64,000 nucleotides of DNA from Acridotheres tristis. Its lineage: Eukaryota; Chordata; Aves; Passeriformes; Sturnidae. Below are positions 1-14,045 of the stretch, in pieces; position 1 is the stretch's first letter, and each line of letters starts with the position of its first letter. The stretch spans positions 3,536,841 to 3,600,840 of the forward strand of contig CM072894.1 of NCBI GenBank assembly GCA_037013685.1, in the 5' to 3' direction. The notes beneath the pieces were generated by a model. It worked only from the letters and a program-made list of their open reading frames with translations, was not told the DNA's origin and made no database searches. A program made the translations under genes and the position numbers.

Positions 1-3000
1 CAAGTGATACTCATTACAAATGTGGTCTAAGCTATAAAGGCTTGTGGTCCTTACTTGAGGAAAATTCTGTAAAATAAAGACGTTTTTACTTACTTGAGTG
101 AAATGCCTTTGATTCACTGGGAGCTAGACCCAGGGGAAAAAAAAATGCATATATGGTTCACATTTCTTAGTGTTTTATCCTATAGAAAAAAGAAATGTAT
201 AAAGCTACTGAATTTATTTTTTTATTTAACTGATTGGGAGCTCCTGGTGCATGCAGATCCCATCTTGGTGCTCAGTGCTGTGGTGAAACCTTCAGTGAAC
301 AGAGCACCCCAGAGCATGAGATGTGTTCCCCTGTGTTGGTGGGGCTCCAAATGCGAGTTCAGAGGACGGAGGAGAGTGAGTTACTGGTGATCCTTCCTGC
401 TGGCAGGGGAGATGGCTGGTGGCTATTGTCAGTGCCTGGGCTAAATTGCAGTGTTTAGGGTTGGCAATTTCGCAGGACTATGGCGAGGACAGGTTTCTAT
501 CAGGAGCCAGTGAGAGGTAAATCCTCTGGTGGGGTGCTCAGCTGGAGCTGGCTGCAGCCAGGGCTGCCCTGCCGACATTCCTTCCTGCCCAGCTGAAGCG
601 TTCTCACTCGCAATTCAATTTTCTCTCCTCTTCTAACAGCAAAGTAGATGTAATTTTGGTGACTGCCTGAACATTACCGTGTGCACAGAAAAGCTGAATG
701 CACGATCCATCTGGCAGTGTGTCCGTGCAAGGTGCTCGGGGGTGGTGTGCACCTGCAGGCTGCTAGCAGCAGAATATACACCAAGCCTTGTCAAGGCAGG
801 GTTATTTCATTAATTTGAAATTGCTGCCTCTCCCAGCATCTGGCTTGCTGGTTGATTTCTGTGTTTGCAGAGGTCCCAGGCCCTTCGCAGAGGGTGCTGC
901 TGTGTTTTTGCTTGTTTGCCTCCCAGCGTTTTGGTCCCCTGCACCTCCTCTCAATAGCACTTTTCTTTGCATAGTAAGGACCTCACAACCCAAGAATGAG
1001 TGTTACTTCCTTTTCTTCCTTCCTTTTTGTTCCCCCTCTCGCTGTTCTGCTCTCTGCATCCACAGTTTTTGCTCTGTGCTGCTGGGCCAGAAGCTCCTTT
1101 TGTTGTGTCAATAGGACTGGCTGAGCCGAGGGGCTGGAGCCCTCCTTTACCCATGGCAGCTCACCAGGAATATGTGTGTGTTTGCCTGTGTCCCTTTCTT
1201 TCTTCCTCCTGTTATCCTGTCAGAGTAATTAGTGTGGCTTTATGGCTGAAATCGGTGAAGAGAGGAACAGTGAAATCTGGCTGCACTGAAGTGCAGCAGA
1301 GGCTTTCATTAACCTGATAATTGAGGAAAAAATCAAAATTAAGTAAGTCATGCACAGTAAGCAATGTCACAGTTTGCTGCCCCTTTCGTTTGTGCAGGAC
1401 AGGAGGATGCAGGGAGGCTGAACCCTGTGTCTTGTTGTTTTCTAATTTCTAATCCTCAGCAATTTGGGGCTGCAAGGGAGGGGGCTGCACTTTGTGCTCC
1501 CCATCTGCCACCACAAATCTCTATTTCCTCTCCCAAAAATGAGTTTGCAAAAGTTTCACTTCAAAGTGATGCACAGGGAACTGTTTGCAAATACTGTGTG
1601 GAAAGCTTGGTGTTATGTTAAAATGGATATTTAGGGGAAAAACGGAAGTTAGCATGATGAGAATGGACTTCTGGAAGGTTTTGGCTTACACTTTTCCTCC
1701 ATGTATGAGAACTCATTCCTGTGTGAATGCCAGTTCTCCCTTGTTGGTACCCCTGGATTGGAATACCAGTGTAATACCCAGCTGACTTTATGCTTAGGTA
1801 ACTTTCTTGTAAAAGACTCAATTTTCATTAGCTTTCTTATTAGACTTTTTTTTTTTTCCATGTGGAGTTTCATGTAATAATAATTGGACACTAGCTGAAC
1901 AAATGTAAGTCAGCAGTTTTCAGCCTATAGAGTATTTTTTCTTTTTTATTTTATTTTTTTGACAGATGAAATGCTTTTTGATGAGAGGTGGTAGGTTGGA
2001 TGCTAAAGGTGGTGAGCGTTCAGTTCCTGTATTTTTGTGGCTTTGAATAAATTAGTGTCAAAGATCTGAATCTAAATTCTGATTTCCCTGTTCATTCACG
2101 TAGGCCAGTTATATTTGTTATATCTAGAGCTGGTCAAACTTTTTCACATTAATAACTTTGCACAAAGAATATGTTTGACTTAAGTCAAAGTTCTCGAGAA
2201 GAAAACTGCTCTTGTGTTTTTTTTTTTTTCTTTTTTCTCCTAACAGCCGAGTTAAAGAAACTGTTAATTCCCTCTTCCTGGCCCTTGGCCCCCTTCTCAT
2301 CCCATTTCTTTGTATCTTTCTTTTTGCATGAAAATGAAATGAAACATTTTAAGATCCTGAAATGGTCATCCAGAGGTTACCGGGGTAACCAGGTGGATAC
2401 AGTTGCATCACTGCCCATAGGGAGGGAAGAGGGTGCAGCCTGTGGTCCCGGGGATACATTTCATATGTTTGAGCAAACAACTGCAATTCTAACTCAGAAT
2501 GACTTGGTTTGAGGTGTCTATTTAATAAGTTAATTTAAATGCCATGAGAGTAGAATGCAATTTTTGTAAACAGGACTTGGAGTATTTCAGTGCTTACATT
2601 TTGCTTTACACTCTCCTTGTTTATTCGTTTTCCAGGGACATGTCTCTGTACAGACTGTACATGTGGCGTTGTATATGATTTCCAGCACTTTACAAATGAG
2701 AAGTTTTTTAAAAAAAGGAGCTACTACAGCCCTAACTCTGTGCATAGTTAGAGAAAAAAAGTGTGTCAACCGCCATGAGTCTGTAGGAGCTGGAATGAGG
2801 CGAGCTAACATTGCTACCCAATGATAAATGGGGGAACCATCTGAGAGGGCTTTGGCAGGAAGAGAAGACAGATGAAGGAAAATTCATCCTCTCTGCTTGC
2901 CTTTTGTTCTTTGAGGACTATTATGGTTAAAGCTTATTTAACAATCTAGCTCCTAACCTGGGCTTAATGACGTTGTGAGTTAAGTGGCACACAGTAATAA

Positions 3001-5944
3001 ATTAAAGCAATTAGTGACTACATATCACCTTTTTCTTATGGAAGTGGAGAATGAAAGCTTCCATAAGAGGCTTTCTTATGGAAGGAAGGTTTGGTTTTTT
3101 TTTTTTTTTATGGAAAGGGAGAACCTGGTTTCAGGTCTGAGCACATTCCTGTGGGAAACACGTGTTGGGGCATCTTCACTGAGGGTCCTGCCCTCTCCAG
3201 TGGATGGACTCTGCATCATTGTCCATGGGATTGGGATGCAGGATGTTGGAGAGTGGCCTGTGTGGAGCACTCATGCTAGAAGGTGGCTGAAAGGATCGAA
3301 ATGGAATTTAGGGAGTTCATTTTGGAAACAATTCTGATCAGATCTGAGTGCATTTGATTGGCTGTATTTAGACTATTTTGAATGGTTCAACTAATGACAA
3401 TCCTTCTGGAGAGAAGCATTGTTCTTTTAATGCCAGGCCAGCCCAGTTCAGCCAGCAGGCAAGGACCAGGCTCTCCAAAGGCACCTGAGGAAACTTCCAC
3501 GGTAAACAGGATGGTGCTTAAAGTGCATCATAAGTGCTTTAATGTGGAAAGATGAGCTTAAGTATGTGTAAAAGCCTTTATGGGTTTGGGCTGCAAGTGG
3601 GAGAGGGACGTGCTTTTTTCTCTGTGTTTCTGAAAAGGTCACTGACTTGGTGGGATCCTATCCTCACAGAAACTACGGCTTTTCCCTTTGTCAGATTTAC
3701 CTGGAGCAGCGTTTGGGGAGGCAGGAGGTCAGGTAAGATGTGGTGGCAGGCTGCCTGGTGCTGTCAGTACCAATGAGGGGCTGCAGCCATCCTGGGGGAG
3801 AGCTGTGTGCTGTCTCAGCCACTTTGTCACCATCTGGAAATGGCCTCTCGTGGGGCACGTTGTGCTGCCTCCAGTGTGAAGTGTCACTGGTGCGTGGCCC
3901 TCGTGGGGCTCATGTCCCAGCTGCTCCACCCCTTGGGACATAAAGCCAAGTGCCTGTGGTCTGACTATCATCCTCTGGTTTGTAAACTGTGCTGACACTT
4001 TTCCCTTGCCCCCAGAGCCTGTAAAACTTGAATCCTGGAGAAGACACACGAGTGTGAAGTTTTTAAACTGGTGAGAGCGAAACTCATTCAGTTACTCTCA
4101 TATTTGCAGGGGAGCCCTGTGTGGTTTTGTGCCTCTGTAGGAGCAAGGACTTGAAGCAGGTTTTGTCTGGCTGTTTTTACCCAGGCATTGCAATTTCTAA
4201 GCTTATTTACTGTGCTGCCATGCTGAGCCATAAGACTTGGAACTATATGGGAAAAACACTTGTGCTCCTCTTCTATCGTTGGGGCTGGGAACAGCAGAGC
4301 AAATTTGTCATATGGGAACAACCAGGTTTTGTTCCCACATTTTTACCATGCAAGGGGAGCATGTGCTAAACAGTTAAACACCTTTTTTGTGTTCTTGCAC
4401 AGCAGGTGCAGCAGGAAGGGAGGTTTGAGCCATGGTGGTGTTAGAAAGAAGGATGTGAAGAAAAAGTTGATTGCATTCTAAGGATAGATCTTACTGGAGA
4501 GGTACCTCCTGCTTTCCAAGAAGACAAAAGGCTTATATAAATAAGGTAGGCAATGAAGTTTAACTAAGAAATGGAATACCAAATTAAAAACGCGAGTGCC
4601 AACTCACTCAATACAGTGTCAGCCCTTCTGATAATGTGCTGGTCTCTTGAACTTAGAATTGATTAATCAGTCAACTATTCCTTTCTTAAGCAAGCAGTCA
4701 TATACTGGCAGGAGGAAGTATAGTGGGGTTTGATCCTGTACATCAGATAATTAACTGTATGTTTATATAGTGATATCTAGGCTACAGTTCTGTAAAACCA
4801 CTGATAATAAGGATCATAAGTGTTAATTAATTGACATCAATTTATTCCGTTAAATTCTAGAGCTGCTGCTTTAATTGAAATGACTCATTTCCTTAGGTAA
4901 GCCTCAGTGCTGTGCTGCTCTCTTGTCACAGTTCCCAATTTAGAAGAAGCTCAGTCTCACAAGATTGGCAGTGATTTGCTGTTGTGCTCAAAGTAGGTAT
5001 TTTGATGACTTCCATAGAAAAGAAAAGAGAAAAAAAGTGATGTAAAGGGACTTTTAGAGTTACGAGTTAATACTGGTATAGTTTGGTCTCCAGTGCAGTT
5101 ACCAAAAGTGCTCAAGCTGCTGTGGGGGGAATGTTTTGGATACTGACCATAGCCTTGGATGATCTTTCTCTTGTTTCCTTTGATTTTGTTTTGTATGTGC
5201 AGCAAACCTTTTTCAAAGCTGTTCATCAGCTGCTCATCACTTGTATGACCTGAGAGTATAAGGGATGTACCATCCACCCAGCTGGGTTTGGGTGCTTCTG
5301 TGTTCACAAAGATTGAAAGAAGGGGAGAAATTAGGTTTGCTCTGTTGTTGGGCATAGTAAATTAGAGAAAGGACTTGTTTTTTACCTCCTTTCAGGTTTC
5401 ACAGGTACTTGATGAAGCCTTGTGGTAGCCTTAGTGGTTTTTGAGTCTAGTTTATAAGAAGGAATGGAGACCCAGTGAGTGTCTGTGCTGTTGACTAACT
5501 TCAGAGATAAAAGTGCTTGGCAGATAGGATCTCTGAACTGTTCACAAATAGATGTTGTGCATCAGGGGACTTGGCCTGCTTAGTCTGGTGTCATATCCCT
5601 GAATTAGTTGCTCCATCTTTGTGATTTTAAGGGTATTAATGGTTAATAAAAATATCTAATTTTGTGACCAGAATGAACTTGTGCAAATAGGCAGTTGATT
5701 GCCCCATCAGCTGAGATGGTGCATTGCTGTGGTTTGACACTGGCCAAACACCAGGCACCCATGAAAACCATTTGCTCACCCTCTCCTGCTTACAGTTGGG
5801 CAGAGGAGAGGGGAAAAAAAAATTAATGAAGGACTTATAAGATCTGGGAGAAAACACTCTAAGGGCAAAACAGGTTCAAATTTAGGGTAAATGTATTATT
5901 AACACATAATAAAGCAGAGAGGGATAATGAGAAGTAAAAAAAGC
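1..5944. other. single-copy non-coding DNA, no gene seen
   Basis: No open frame here exceeds about 130 codons and none shows a recognisable domain. The DNA is AT-rich with several poly-T runs (near 1846-1857, 2217-2230 and 3095-3109). An AT-rich stretch at about 4600-4880 holds a TTAATTAATT motif at 4823-4832. A pyrimidine tract joined directly to AG|GTAAGC lies at 4895-4897 (see findings). I see no mobile element in it. It reads as intronic or intergenic sequence. Confidence 0.7.
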
Positions 5945-6770
5945 CTTTTGCTGCTGCTGTGGGGTGCAGTCCTTCAAGGATAGGCTGCTCTAGTTTGAAA
6001 GCAGGGGCCCTCTCTCTCTCTGTCCAGGTCTCCCACTGCATCACAGCTCGCCCTGGCATCCGTGTGCTCCAGCACGAGCACTTCTCCCACGGGCTGGGAA
6101 TGGATCTCTGCATCCCCCATGGACTTCATGCATTATTACAGGGGCACAGCTGCTTCACCATGGTCCTCACCACGGCCTGCAGAGCAGCCTCAGCTCTGAC
6201 ACTTGGAGCACCTTCTGCCCTTCTTTGCTGGCCTTGGTTCCACCACATTGTTTCCCTCTCATGTCCTCGCTGCCTCCTCTCCTCTGGCTAGAAGAAAAAC
6301 TGCTGCTCGTGGGTTCCATTGCCAACAACTTCCACTAACTCAAAGGTTCCTGCAGGATCCTGTAGCACTGAGAGGTTGATATCCTCTGTGTTCCATGCCA
6401 GGGAATTGCCCATCCTGTTTCCATCACTGGCCAGGCAGCCCTGCTGCCATCATGCAGGCTGTGGCAGTGCTGGCACTATTTAACACCTCTCCTCATGTGG
6501 GCTGCTGGGAAGGAGAAACTGCTGCCCCTGGAAAAAAAACTGCCTGTGCCCTGCTTGGATTTTCTTCTTAAATATGTCATCACAGAGAAGTTACCAACCT
6601 CTCTAACTGTGCCAGCAGCAGGTCCACCTTCAGAGCCGTCACAGATTGGCCCTGTTGGATATGGTGGAAGCTTCCAGCAGTTTCACACTTTTGTGGCCTT
6701 TCCGCTGCTACCAAAAGCCAGGCTGTGCCAAATCAACACATGCATTTACTAACCAGTTTTGGAGACAGAC
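5945..6770. repeat. degraded ERV-like interspersed repeat, family unassigned
   Basis: This stretch is richer in C and G than its flanks. It carries phrases I recognise from a dispersed avian repeat: the part around 6100-6180 (a 'catggacttcatgcattattacagggg'-like section followed by 'gcttcaccatggtc') and the part around 6560-6720 ('aatatgtcatcacagag', then a section on gcttccagcag and the tail near 6720). Copies of this repeat are commonly found near endogenous retroviral elements in songbirds. The recognition is from memory, not from a search, so class and ends are uncertain. The frames inside it are broken and no protein can be assigned. It stops about 30 bases before the LTR that starts near 6801, so the two may be parts of one old insertion or independent insertions. 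Confidence 0.45.
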
Positions 6771-6800
6771 AGTAAATTCCTTTCCTTCCCAGTTTTCTTC

Positions 6801-7403
6801 TGTATAATGGGTTAACTGCAGCACTTAATTAGTGGCTTGTCTTCATTTACTTCTGCCTTCAGTCAGAGTCAGGATTAAAAACACAAAGGAGACTAATTGC
6901 TCGTTTGGACTTGGCTGTTTATTAAATCTTACCTAAAGTACAGAGAGTTCAGCAACACTTCTAGCCACCAGCTAAAAGTGAGCAAAATGGAGGTGAATCA
7001 AGCTAGTTACACAAGGTCTCTTAAAGCTAAACAGTCCAATTAAAAGCTAAATATAGATTATTTATACTTTTGACTCAATAACCAAACCCCACAGTGCAGC
7101 ACTGACTGTCCAACCAAAAACTACTGCCTGAAACCATGAAGAAGAAGAAAGCAGAAAAAGAGACAATGCCCAAGAACCTCCATCTTATCCCATACCTGTT
7201 ACTATATTCTAAAAACCTCAAATTCCAAACCCTTCACTATGTGAAATCACACACTTCTATTTAACTACACACCCGTGATTTTTAACTCCATCGCTCAAAT
7301 TTGGAGCCTTCTCCAAGGCCTGAGGTCAAAAGCAGTGTTCTCCTGGGGGTCAGTGCCAGAAAGCACAGAAAATTCAAAACTCCCAGGCTTCTGGGTTCCA
7401 ACA
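6801..7403 (-). mobile_element. solo LTR of an endogenous retrovirus, copy 1
   Basis: This is a roughly 603-bp LTR read on the minus strand. Its plus-strand ends are TGTATAATGG and TTCCAACA, the TG...CA termini expected of an LTR. They are flanked on both sides by CTTC (6797-6800 and 7404-7407), which could be a 4-bp target duplication. On the minus strand a TATAAATA box lies at 7059-7066 and an AATAAA polyadenylation signal at 6918-6923, in the right order for U3-R-U5. A second diverged copy at 39276-39885 aligns along most of its length, and this is what defines the ends. No primer-binding site, polypurine tract or gag-pol-env reading frame adjoins it, so it looks like a solo LTR left by recombination. 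The exact family is not identified. Confidence 0.75.
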
Positions 7404-10400
7404 CTTCTGGAAAGGCCTGAAGTCTTATCTGGACCTAATCTTTTGCATTAATGTTCTGTAATGAGTTGACTCCTCTGTTTCCTTTGAATTTCTTACCACC
7501 CTGGTTTGGAAACCACTGCAGACTCTGAAGGTATTCTGTAGAAAAGACACCAACTTTGCTGTCAGCATTTGTGACATGGCAGTTCCCTAGACCCCAGATG
7601 AGATCTGGACCTATACTGTTCACATTTATTAGCTCAAAATTACTGAAAATCTGTGAATAATCAGATATGTATATCTGGGTCAGAGATGATATTGGATGGA
7701 TAAAACCTTTGTGGTCCAATAGCTTGTGTATATATTGGTAAGCTGCAATCCCATGGAGTTTTTTTCTTTCCCTGTGGTGTCCTCCCTGGCTGTCCAGCCC
7801 AAGGTGGGCTGCTCCCACTTCCCTGCAGTGGTAGGGGGGCATTTGGTGAGTGGTGCTGAGTGTGGTTCTCTGCAGCCTTTTTGGGGTGGAGGCTTTTGGT
7901 ATGAGCAATTGTCTCCTGAAGGGGAATGTTGTGAGACTCTTAAATTAGAGACATCTTATTAGCCACACTTCATGTGCAAGATGCACCTTGCTGCTAAGAC
8001 TGAGTGATTAATTTGCAAGCCAGCAAGTTGTTAGATTGTGCTAACAATTACCATATTTGATAGATTAAAGCCCACACGAGGGTATCTGTTACCTTGGGAG
8101 TTTATTTACTGTTCCTGATCTGTGGCAGGCAAAGAATTCGTGGTGTGACAATCACTGTGTCGTGTCTCAGTTATCCCATCACATTTAAAAAATAATGTCC
8201 AAGTTGAAAATTCTGAAAAAATTGCTCATCTGTTTATTATGCATGGATTCAGCCCTTTCCATATTGAAGCTTGGTTTCTTCCTACAAGAAGCCATCAGCT
8301 GGATGTATGTATCTGTGGAGAGCTTCCCTCCTGTGTAAATAAAATTGAGAATCCAGGAAACTTGTGTTTTGCCCTGAAATGAAAATGTTATCTTTTAGAC
8401 TAGAAGTGTAACCAAACTGTGACCATCAGTCTATTTGTGTGTGTGTGTAAGCTGTAGGTAACTTACAGTTTGCACGAGAAGCTAAAGTTTCTCTTGCTGG
8501 AGTCTCCTCAGTTTGGCACAAAAAGTGTTTAATCATTTAGGCAGAGAAAGAACATGATTGACTTTATGGTCCAGTGGTCTCAAAGTTTCACACTTTTCAA
8601 GGCACAGGTGAAAACAGCTGGTGGTGATGATGGCAAAGACAAGGAGAAAGTCACTGCCTCAGCTCTCTTTCTGACCAGAAATCATGTCCTATAAAGTGAC
8701 AATGAAATTCTCCTGGTATTCTTATTTTTACAAACTGATATCCATCCAACCAAGAGCTGCTGCTCTCTCCAGGACTTGGTTTGTGCATTGAAAATGATGT
8801 TAACAGCCCTCCTGTGCAGCAGTGGCACCTGGGAAGACAAAAATAGATGTGCCCCAAAACACCCATCCCTTCAGGAGATTTTTGACCTGCATCCTTGCTT
8901 ATGTAAAGTTTTTGTACCTTTTGTCTCTCTTTTTTTCCAAGTGGTTTTATTCATTCTGACTTGTGCTCAGGCCCTGTTTTAATAACTCCTGAGCTGCTGT
9001 TGTCCCCGCAGAGCAGAGAGGAGGGCTTTGCACGTCACAAACTTCAGTGGTGGGCAGCACACAAAAGGTCATCCTCCAGCCACTGGGATTCATGGGCTGC
9101 TTCCCTGCTTCTCATTCCCTCCGTGCCTCTGTGCCCATGTCACTGCTGGACACTGTCCCCCTCTCCTCCCCTTGCATTTCCACTATTATTTTTTCGCATG
9201 TCAAAATGAATGATGGTGCCCGCCTCCTGTGAAAACGTTTTGGGGAAAAGCAGTGCCGTGAACCCTGGCAGCCCAGCCCGGGGAACAACGTGGCCCTTGT
9301 TCTGCTCTCCCTTTTGGGCATCTGCAGCTCATGCAGCCCCGGAAGGCCGGCTCTGTCCCAGGGACAAGGACACGGCACGCTGTGCCAGCAAAGGCTGGCA
9401 TGTCCCTCGGCATCCTGGTGATGTGGCACTTGGAACAGCACCACATCATCTGCACAGGTTTAGTGGCCGTGGGGCTCAGATGAGTCACTTTGGGGTTTTT
9501 TTTTTCTTATTTGTTTGCTGTGCAGCCCAGTTAGATTTAACAATATGATTCATTCGGTCTCCGTCGTCGTCATATTTATTCTGCAATCACCACTAAGAGA
9601 TCTCTATCACGGTCTCTTTCTTTGGCTTTTGGTAAATTTTCTGCCTTCTGCCCCTGGTGAAGCCAGCAGCAGATGATAAAAATGCTTTGAAATTATGTTA
9701 AAAGAACCACAGCTGGTATAAATAGATTTTACTTTGATGAGTCTGATATGATTTGTGTTACCTGAGGATCAGGTCTTAACTGTTTAATTCTGCTACTTTT
9801 GTTAAAAAATAGTACTCAGGAGTGAATTCCTTTTCATTGTCAGAGCCATCTCCAGCTCAAGGTCTGAGGTCAGTGGTTGGCACTGTGCCACAAAGGTGGC
9901 TCAGGTGACAGTGGTTTGGGGCTGATCATGACAATGGTGCAAAAAAACCCCAGAGCTTTTGGTAGCATCTAAAGGTAAAGTGAACGAGTTCTCAGTGAAA
10001 CTCAGCATTTCAGTGGGAAAGGTTGATTTCTTAGGGGGTGTTCATAGTCAAAATATTTTGAACAAATGGGGCTGTGGTCCTTCTCGTTTCTGTGTAGGCA
10101 TGGGTTTTCTCCAAGGAGAACTGCTGGTCTGTGAGGAGACCAGGTGCCTGCCACAGCAGTAAGACCTGCCATGAATGATTTGTGCAGAAACCAAGAGGAA
10201 AATTGCTTAGAACAGGAAAGGAAATGGAAAATTGTGTGGGTGTTTGTTTGGTGACAAGATACAAGATGGGGGTAAAGGAACACTAAACTGCTGTTATTGC
10301 TGAGGTTTAGTATTAGCTAATTATTGGCAGTTAACTAATAGGGCAATGTTACTGATAGTAAATCTGTAGTAGCTAACAAAAATCCGAGCACAAGCACTAA

Positions 10401-13400
10401 TTTTTTTTCCTCCTTGCATCTGAACCTTCTGGTGGTGATACAGACTTTGCACTTGTGTGCTGTGGCCATCCAGAGTAGTTAAGGAAAAAAAGGTGGAGAT
10501 ACAATCAGAGTTCAGACACAAGAGATGCCTGCAGAGGGAAGTGTCATATAGATTTTGCTATTAAAAAAATTAAGGTAATCAGTCTAGACACGGAAGTGAA
10601 AGAGAGGCTATAACCTCAATGGCCATATGCTACAAAAAAGCAAGCAGGAGGAGGATCAGTGTATGCAATATAAACTGCAAACCCTCTCCACTGGGCTTAG
10701 CAAGACTTAAAAGAAATGATAAAAGAAAAGATAATAGTGCAGCAAGTATAACAGAAGAGAAAAATATTTCAGTGCTGCTGAAGAGATCAGCTTTAAAAGC
10801 TGTGATGGGCAATGCCTCGCTTTCTGAAACTGGTCTGGGGTCCTTGGTTTGTGCCAGGATCCAGCACAGAGTGTGTGCACAAGCTGCTCAACTGAGACAG
10901 GACAGGAGGAACATGTGAAGTCCCTCAGGAATGAGAGAATGCTCACATATGAATGCTCATATTTCCCACAAAGTGGAAACACTGAAAGAAAAAAAACCTA
11001 TGGCTTGATGTCTGGGGATTTACTGTTGCAAGCACATGTGCCTCGGTTTCCCTATGTGTAAAATTATTCTAAGGGCTTCTTCATGAAATGTAGATAAACT
11101 TATAAATTTGGAGATACTTCCTGTAAAAAGCTGAAGTAAGTCGTGGGGAGACACCTGACTGCACCCAGGAAACTCTTGGGAGTTAAGCAAAAGTCCCCTT
11201 GAAAACGAAGCCAAATTTACATGCCTGCAGGAAATTGGTTGTGCCTTTCCTGAAAAGATTCCCTGATTTCCTGAAAAGGCATTTCTATTAATTCTCCACA
11301 AGGCACATGAAAATATTAGCAGCATTAATAGTATTGTCTGTCTGAGGAGGAAATGTAGGACTCTTAATCACAGGCCCTTTTTATCTTCTGTGTTTGCTTT
11401 GGTCCTTGACTGTTACATCGATATTTAGCATTTGTCTTAAGTTCATTTTAATTCAGTCTCATTACTTGTTACTTGTGCTGCTGCTGATTTGAAAAGCACT
11501 CCCAAAATCATGGGGATTTTTCTGGCTTTGTACCATTCTTTGAATTACGTGTTCTGCAAGTTTTTTCCTGCATCACAGACTGGTGTTCTTTTTTTTGGCT
11601 GTAAGTCAGAATAATGTTCCTGGGGATGATGAGAGTTCACTTTTTCACCTATTTGCTTGTCTCCAAAATGCAGCAAGAAGCTTTTTTGTTGAGTGCTTGA
11701 TTCCATCCTCCCACTCTCTTCTGGCTTAAAAAAGGGCAATTATCCAAAATTCACACTTACCTTGTCACCTGTAGACAAGGCATCTCTGGTGACTGCTGTG
11801 AGCTGCTCCATGCTGTCTGACAGGACAATTCCCTGTCCCAAAGCTGGGGTGGGGAATTGCCTGGGCTGGGAAGGAGCCCATGGATGGACCAGGCTCCAGG
11901 ACACTGAGACAGTGTCACAGCTGTGAGTGTGAGGGTGTGTACATATAAAATAGAGGGCTTGCAGGTTTATGGGATCTGCAAAAGCTGGTCTGGAAACCTC
12001 TGTGAGGCCACCTAGACCTGCTGGCACTGACGTGTCCCACTGTCCTGATAGCTGGAGCGCTGCTTTGGGACTGGGGAAGGGAGGACATTAAACAGCAAAT
12101 GGCACCCCCAGTGTGGCCAGGAGGCTCAGAAGTCATGCTCTGCAGTCCATGTCTCCCGTGTTTGGGGAAGCCTTGCTCCTGAAGGCACTGTGGGTTTCAC
12201 TTGCTGCAGCTTTGTTTCAGCTCTTCTGAACTAGAGGTCAGTGCACAGCCCGAAGCACACGAGTTTGTATTTCTTGCAAAGCTTTTAATCATCTCAGTGA
12301 TAACCCTAGTTGGACTCTTTTTAATTTGTGAATTATTCACACGTAGTAGAAAAGGCAGAATGTGTTGAATGAGGTTTGCATGATTAATGGTTTTGTCCAG
12401 AATTATTGCTGGTGAAGATGCCGTATTTTATATTTTGGCTGACATATAAAAGCAAGGGAGAGCCAATTTTTTTTTTATATTTTATTTGAGAATTCAGAAT
12501 GCCTGTCTCTTTATTGGCTTTATTTTTAGGGATGTAGACGAAGCAGATTGTAAATTGTGAGTAATTTAATTTTAATTAGTTCTACTAAAAGCTTTATTAC
12601 TCTTTCCTGTTCTCTTTCCATGAAAGTGGTAGCAAGGCAAATGTTTGTGATCCTGAGTGTTGTAAGAAGGTGCTGTTTTTCAGACCTCCTGGCGCAGCTT
12701 GTCAGCATCTCTAAAATTCTTTGTAATCCCAAAAGCCTGCACTTCTGAAGTACTCAGCTCTGCCCAGAAAAGCTGTGACAAGTGGTATCTGTGCCAGAGA
12801 GTGGGCTGAGATTATTTAAGAATTTGCTGTTAGGGTTATTTTAACGAGTGAGTTGCTTGTTTGTAGGGGTCCCCCCCCACAAAAAGCTTGTTAGATATAG
12901 ATTAGCAGTATCTGTTATCTTCAAGACTTTGAAGTTGTTCTTACCCAAAAATGAAGTAACTAAAAAGAAGCAGCCAAACAAATACCTGGAAAAAAAAAAA
13001 AAAAAAGGGAAACAAAACCAAAAAATCCCTGACCCAGTGTAAGAGTAAGGGGTGCCTGTTCTGTGGCACCTGAGGCAGATTTTTGTTGCTCTCCCAGATG
13101 GTCAAAGCTCTGCTGATGGAAGGTGGGGGAGATGAAACCCTTCAGGCAGTACTGGGGAGTGCAGCTACTTGCTCCTCTACTTCATCTACTTTCATCTGGT
13201 TAAAATTTTGAAAATCATCCCTCATGGGACGTCCTGCCTAAACCTCCCATCACTGTTGTTTTATGCAGAAATTAATTTGCATTATACTAGAAAAACAGGG
13301 TGCAAATGAATCCAGAAAGGAAATGGCTTCTAAAGTTGCAGCACAGGGCGATCTGTGCTGGTCAGTGGATGGTTTTCAGCTGGCTTGTCCAAACCTTTTC

Positions 13401-14045
13401 TGGTCAGGTCCTTCCAAGCAGCTGCCCCTTGTCCTGGATCTTGCAGCATTTCTGCAGTGTTGTTTCTGGAAGCAGTGCCTCCATTGCTGCTGGACCAGGG
13501 CAGGACCAGAGCTGTGCCTGGGAACTGGTGGTGGTTGCTGGAGGGCATCAGTGGTGCCTTTCCCGGGGACAGGGACAAACATGCACTTCTCCCTGAGCCT
13601 GACCAAGATTTCCAGCTTGCCTTGAGGTTTTGTGCTATATTTGGGTTAACCAGGGGATGCTATCAGATGTCCTTGCCACTGGAGAGCTGCTGCAAGGTCG
13701 GGAGTTACCTCTTTTGTCACTGCTGCCCTCCACAGCCATGGAATGTGTTCCTGAGGCTGGACTGCACAAAGGGGCTGCCAGAGAGTCCTTGTGCAGGTGA
13801 GTGACTTCTCCTGCACTTGTCCTGGCTCAGTCTGACTCTTCTGTGCCTTTCTCAGGGAAGAGTTTGTCCAGGGCACGTTTCCATGTCCAGGTGATCTGTT
13901 GAGCATCCCGATATTTGGATGTCCCTGATTGCTGTGGCAGTGTTGTGTCACTATGACACACATTTAGCTTCCATTGCTGCTGCTGTTTGCTTGTGGCAAC
14001 ACAGCCAGTCTGTCTCTCACTGTTGTTGTTTGTTCCAGAAACTCA
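7404..14045. other. single-copy non-coding DNA, no gene seen
   Basis: No supported gene lies in this stretch. A minus-strand frame of 157 codons at 7435-7908 abuts the LTR, but I do not recognise it and it is within chance length. Small features include a (TG)n run near 8438-8449, a C-run near 12869-12876 and an A-run near 12990-13007. A weak candidate minus-strand exon at 11760-11832 is described under findings. The part at 9230-9420 is slightly richer in CpG than its surroundings but has no promoter-like structure. Confidence 0.65.

Noticed and set aside
7435..7908. Minus-strand frame of 157 codons abutting LTR copy 1, possible retroviral remnant
   Set aside because: I see no retroviral motif, no polypurine tract next to the LTR, and the candidate CTTC duplication argues for a solo LTR. 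Its length is within chance.
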